Source of the DNA: CAVSUZ01 sp963791885
Lineage (GTDB): Bacteria; Pseudomonadota; Alphaproteobacteria; Acetobacterales; Acetobacteraceae
Assembly: GCA_963791885.1 (NCBI GenBank)
Contig: CAWBUL010000004.1
Coordinates: forward strand, 1,054,001-1,118,000
DNA length: 64,000 nt
Direction: 5' to 3'
Made by a program: the position numbers and the translations under genes. Position 1 is the stretch's first letter. Each line of letters begins with the position of its first letter. The notes under the pieces were generated by a model. That model saw nothing but the letters and a program-made list of their open reading frames with translations. It was not told the DNA's origin and made no database searches. Below, piece after piece: positions 60,991-64,000 of the stretch.

Positions 60991-61875
60991 ATGTCACGTG
61001 CGTTCCAGCTTCGAGAGATTCTAAGGACTGGTGGGCCAGGTATCGTGCCGGGAGCAACAGACTGCTTTACCGCCAAGCTGATCGAACAGGCGGGGTTCCC
61101 GGTCGTATACGTGACCGGTGGGGGTGCCTCCAATGCTTATCTCGGCGTGCCCGATATAGGGTTGCTGACGCTCAATGAACTTGCACATCAAGCGGAACGA
61201 ATCTCCGACGCAGTGTCAGTCCCGGTGATCGCCGACTGTGACACCGGCTTCGGCGGTGTCGCGAACATCAAGCGTACGGTGAAACTTTACGAACGGGCCG
61301 CAATTGCCGGCCTGCACATTGAGGACCAGGTATTCCCGAAGCGCTGCGGCCATTTCGAGGGCAAGTCGGTGGTACCGCAGGAGGAGATGCTATTCCGACT
61401 TCAGGCTGCGCTTGACGCACGGACGGACCCGGATTTCCTAATCATCGCTCGCACGGACTCGCGCGCGGTCGAAGGGCTCGATGCAGCTCTCGAGCGCGCC
61501 CATGCGTATCTCGAGCTCGGCGCCGACGCTATCTTCGTAGAGCAGCCGCAGAGCATCGACGAACTGCGTCGCGTCGGGCAGGAGTTCAAGAGCGCCCTGC
61601 TGGTCGCAAATATGGTGGAGCGAAGCAAGACCCCTCTACTTCCAGAGGCGCAGCTGCGTGAGCTCGGGTTTCAGATAATCCTGTTTGCCAACGCCGCGCT
61701 CTATCTCGCCTCCTTCGCCGTCCGAAGAGGCCTGAAAGTCTTGCGCGAGATGGGCACGACCGAGAGCTTGCTGGACGAGATGCTCACGTTCCAAGAGCGG
61801 CAGGAGTTGGTCGGCCTGTGGCAAGCGGATGAGTATGAGCGGCACCTGATCGAGCGCGTTCGGGGCGGCCGGTAG
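60991..61875 (+). CDS. Isocitrate lyase/PEP mutase superfamily protein, copy 2
   Basis: A 294-residue lyase-family enzyme with an AAAGGGAG site. VIADCDTGFGGVANIKRTVKLYERAAIAGLHIEDQ and PKRCGHFEGKSVVPQEEML are the metal-binding and cysteine active-site blocks; DTGFGG is closer to 2-methylisocitrate lyase and dimethylmalate lyase than copy 1 is. It lies 236 bases after TctA on the same strand; that gap has no recognisable gene and may hold its own promoter. It probably acts in the same pathway as the operon to the left. Confidence 0.9.
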   Translation: MSRAFQLREILRTGGPGIVPGATDCFTAKLIEQAGFPVVYVTGGGASNAYLGVPDIGLLTLNELAHQAERISDAVSVPVIADCDTGFGGVANIKRTVKLYERAAIAGLHIEDQVFPKRCGHFEGKSVVPQEEMLFRLQAALDARTDPDFLIIARTDSRAVEGLDAALERAHAYLELGADAIFVEQPQSIDELRRVGQEFKSALLVANMVERSKTPLLPEAQLRELGFQIILFANAALYLASFAVRRGLKVLREMGTTESLLDEMLTFQERQELVGLWQADEYERHLIERVRGGR

Positions 61876-61959
61876 CCTTATAGCCCGCCAAGATTATGCT
61901 CCCACAGCTCCTATCAAGCGTGTGGCGTTGTGTGCTCCGCGCCAGTGACGTCATCCAGC

Positions 61960-64000
61960 TTACCACACGATGTCTGCGGTGCATGGCCCTGGAGTCATCC
62001 GTACGTCTATGAATTGGCCACCCTCGAGCGACCATTCCTGCTGTTGTGACGGCGTGGTACTGTTGACCTTTATCGAGCGTGGCGCTCGCATCGCGAACAG
62101 CCTTAGCGTGTGACGTCGGCCGGTATCGATCAGCGCGTCGTTCCCTGTCTGGGAATCAATACGAAACGCCACACCTGCAGCGTCAGCCATGCACGTGAAC
62201 CGCGTCTCGACGTAGCCGCCCTGTCGATATGCGTTCGTCCGCCCGTCATCTTCGTACAACACGAACGACGACATGCCCTCAGGATAGACCAGCAGCGTCA
62301 TTTCATCAGCCGGGTGTTCACCGTCATACTGCATAACCGGACTCTGCGGGATGATCGCACCGCCCCGCACGAACAGCGGCAGCCGATCCAGCGGCGCTTC
62401 GACGGTTACCCCGCCGGGACCCTTATACGTCGCGTGCGTCCAGAAATCGTGCCAGGTACCGGCGGGAAGATACACGGTCCAGTGAGTCGCGCCCTTGCGG
62501 GTGACAGGTGCGACGAGGATGTCATCGTCCCAAAGATACTGTGTCCCGAGGTCCCACACCGCCGGATCATCGGGATAGTTCAGAACGAGCGGCCGCATCG
62601 TCGGCAGGCCCAACGTGCGTGCCTGCCACGCCAGCGTGTAGGTGTATGGCATGAACCGGGCGCGCAACTCCAGATATCGCCTACAGATCGCCTCAACCTC
62701 AGCGCCATGCGACCAGGGCAGATGCTGTCGCCAGACATGGCCATGGCCGCGAAACAGCGAACAGAAGGCACTGAACTGAAACCACCGGACGAACAGTTCC
62801 GGATCGTTCGCGGCGACACGATAGAAGCCGCCGGTATCAGTTCCCCAATGCGGCACGCCGGACATGCTGAGATTCAGCCCCGTGCGGATCTGCAACTCCA
62901 GGCTGGCGAAGGTCGCATTGATGTCACCCGACCAGGGCACAGCACCCATACGCTGCATCCCCGGCCCCCCGGAGCGAGAGAGAAGAAAAGGCCGGACATC
63001 CGGACGATCGGCCGCTTCTCCATCGGCAAAGGCCTGCTGGCGCAACAGGTCGTAGCGATTGTGCAGCACCGTGGCGGAGGTTGCTTGCAGCGATGCCGAC
63101 GCCGGCGGTCCCTCGCCACCATCGAGCCACCAACCGGCGACGCCAAGATCGCGCAAGTGCTGGTGAGATCGCCACCACCAGGCGCGTGCCTCGGGCCGGG
63201 AGAAATCGATCAGCCGCTGGCCTTCCTTGTATATCGCGACGGCAGGATCCGTCTGGATCTGCCGCGGATAGGCGACATCGAGCAGGTAGCCGGCGCGTTC
63301 AGCCTCCTCGAATAGGGGGGAGTCTTCGTGCAGCACCGGATACTCATGCGTGATGACGTGGAAATGCTTGTCCCGGAATGCCGCCAGCAGATCCTCAGCC
63401 TCGCCAAATACGTCCGGCTCGAATTCCAGATGTCCGACGCCCCGATTCCATCCCTTGGCAGTGCCGTATGTGGAAAGAAAGATGAGCGCAGCGCAGGGAA
63501 GCCGTCGCGCGCGGAACTGCATCGCCAGATCTCGCAACTCGGCCGCGTCGACGAAGTGGCGCGTGGACTGCATGTACCCGAGCGCCCAGCGCGGCGGCAT
63601 CGCGGCCGCCCCAAGCAACGTTGCGACATCGCTAAGCACCTGCCGCGGGTTGTCCCCGATAAGCATGTAAAGGTCGAGTGAGTCGGCCTCGCTCGCGTAT
63701 TCCAGCCATGTACCCTCGCCATCACCTGGCGCCAGCGTGGCTGCCGCGGATGAATCGAAGAACAACCCGTAGCCCATATTCGATATCAGCAGCGGCACGG
63801 CGATATCGGCACCTTGGCCGCGATTCGCTTGATAGTTCCAGAAACGGCGCACCGCGTTCAGGCGATCGAATTGCGGTCCGCCTTCACCCAGGCCAAGGAA
63901 ATGCTGCTCGCCGATGACCTGCATGCACAGGAGCAGACGCGGCTGCAGTCGGGACTGATCGAGCGCCAGAAGGAGGCGCGTCGTGCCGTTGCGATCAGCG
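61960..64000 (-). CDS. Glycoside hydrolase family 31 protein, 5' end beyond the window
   Basis: About 680 residues visible, with the frame open to the right edge (LLLALDQSRLQPRLLLC precedes the first internal ATG at 63924). GH31 markers are YGLFFDSS near the N-terminal side, the nucleophile region VAGWWLDGGEGP, and the later LSRSGGPGMQRMGAVPWSGDINATFASL and MPYTYTLAW blocks, followed by the beta-sandwich C-terminus. The family cleaves alpha-glucosides or alpha-xylosides; specificity cannot be decided. No signal peptide can be assessed because the start is missing. It is convergent with the lyase at 60991. Confidence 0.92.
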   Translation of the reverse strand, partial: ADRNGTTRLLLALDQSRLQPRLLLCMQVIGEQHFLGLGEGGPQFDRLNAVRRFWNYQANRGQGADIAVPLLISNMGYGLFFDSSAAATLAPGDGEGTWLEYASEADSLDLYMLIGDNPRQVLSDVATLLGAAAMPPRWALGYMQSTRHFVDAAELRDLAMQFRARRLPCAALIFLSTYGTAKGWNRGVGHLEFEPDVFGEAEDLLAAFRDKHFHVITHEYPVLHEDSPLFEEAERAGYLLDVAYPRQIQTDPAVAIYKEGQRLIDFSRPEARAWWWRSHQHLRDLGVAGWWLDGGEGPPASASLQATSATVLHNRYDLLRQQAFADGEAADRPDVRPFLLSRSGGPGMQRMGAVPWSGDINATFASLELQIRTGLNLSMSGVPHWGTDTGGFYRVAANDPELFVRWFQFSAFCSLFRGHGHVWRQHLPWSHGAEVEAICRRYLELRARFMPYTYTLAWQARTLGLPTMRPLVLNYPDDPAVWDLGTQYLWDDDILVAPVTRKGATHWTVYLPAGTWHDFWTHATYKGPGGVTVEAPLDRLPLFVRGGAIIPQSPVMQYDGEHPADEMTLLVYPEGMSSFVLYEDDGRTNAYRQGGYVETRFTCMADAAGVAFRIDSQTGNDALIDTGRRHTLRLFAMRAPRSIKVNSTTPSQQQEWSLEGGQFIDVRMTPGPCTADIVW

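Overview
The window is GC-rich, densely packed DNA, most likely from an alphaproteobacterium. The gene content would fit Acetobacteraceae/Rhodospirillales: peptide and tripartite-tricarboxylate uptake systems, a caa3-type CtaG/SCO pair, flavin monooxygenases and small conserved proteins. The taxon is inferred from general gene flavour and was not tested. No rRNA, tRNA or CRISPR array was seen. Most genes sit in tight co-directional blocks with ATGA or GTGA stop/start overlaps, which made it possible to choose many starts.

Layout. 1-7.1 kb: a peptide-type ABC operon on the minus strand with two tandem paralogous binding proteins, two permeases and two ATPases, the last cut by the window edge. 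7.2-15.1 kb: a frameshifted LysM/Ig-like protein, a small conserved ORF, a frameshifted adenylation-carrier-condensation protein, and a SAM-cyclase-ATPase-TPR protein just upstream of it. 15.1-18.5 kb: an NMT1-type ABC transporter with an N-formylglutamate amidohydrolase-like enzyme. 18.7-20.9 kb: a broken histidine kinase, a divergent receiver-only regulator and a Crp/Fnr regulator.

20.9-28.6 kb is an accessory island with less GC-rich coding sequence. It holds 46-bp repeats, a GxxExxY gene framed by a 22-bp inverted repeat, remnants of a MNT/HEPN toxin-antitoxin pair, a thymidylate-synthase-like gene split by an IS3-family element, a translationally coupled gene resembling alpha-glutamyl/putrescinyl-thymine pyrophosphorylase clade 3, a HigB-like toxin with an HTH/ImmA-IrrE partner, and an IS5-family element. 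Removing the IS3 element restores the thymidylate-synthase reading frame up to an ATGA overlap with the pyrophosphorylase-like gene. This suggests a former two-gene nucleotide or DNA base-modification operon and is the most interesting feature of the window.

28.9-40.2 kb: a GMC dehydrogenase with its small subunit, a DUF2760/Hsp70/Hsp70 cluster, a NUDIX hydrolase, a Na/Pi-cotransporter-like protein and an Asp/Glu racemase family enzyme. 40.2-46.5 kb: an SDR pseudogene, two NtaA/SnaA-type flavin monooxygenases, a GST, a histidine phosphatase and a family-5 binding protein. 46.7-50.7 kb: a methyltransferase, a tartrate-dehydrogenase-like enzyme, the CtaG/SCO pair and an IS3 remnant. 50.8-61.9 kb: a divergent catabolic locus run by a GntR/UTRA regulator, with TctC, MmgE/PrpD, HyuA, HyuB and a PEP-mutase/isocitrate-lyase enzyme on one side and TctB, TctA and a second lyase-family enzyme on the other. 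The window ends inside a GH31 glycosidase gene.

A cross-cutting observation: at least eight apparent frameshifts occur, and every one whose sign could be worked out is a single extra base. This looks like a systematic sequencing or assembly artefact as much as gene decay, so the broken genes should be read with that in mind.
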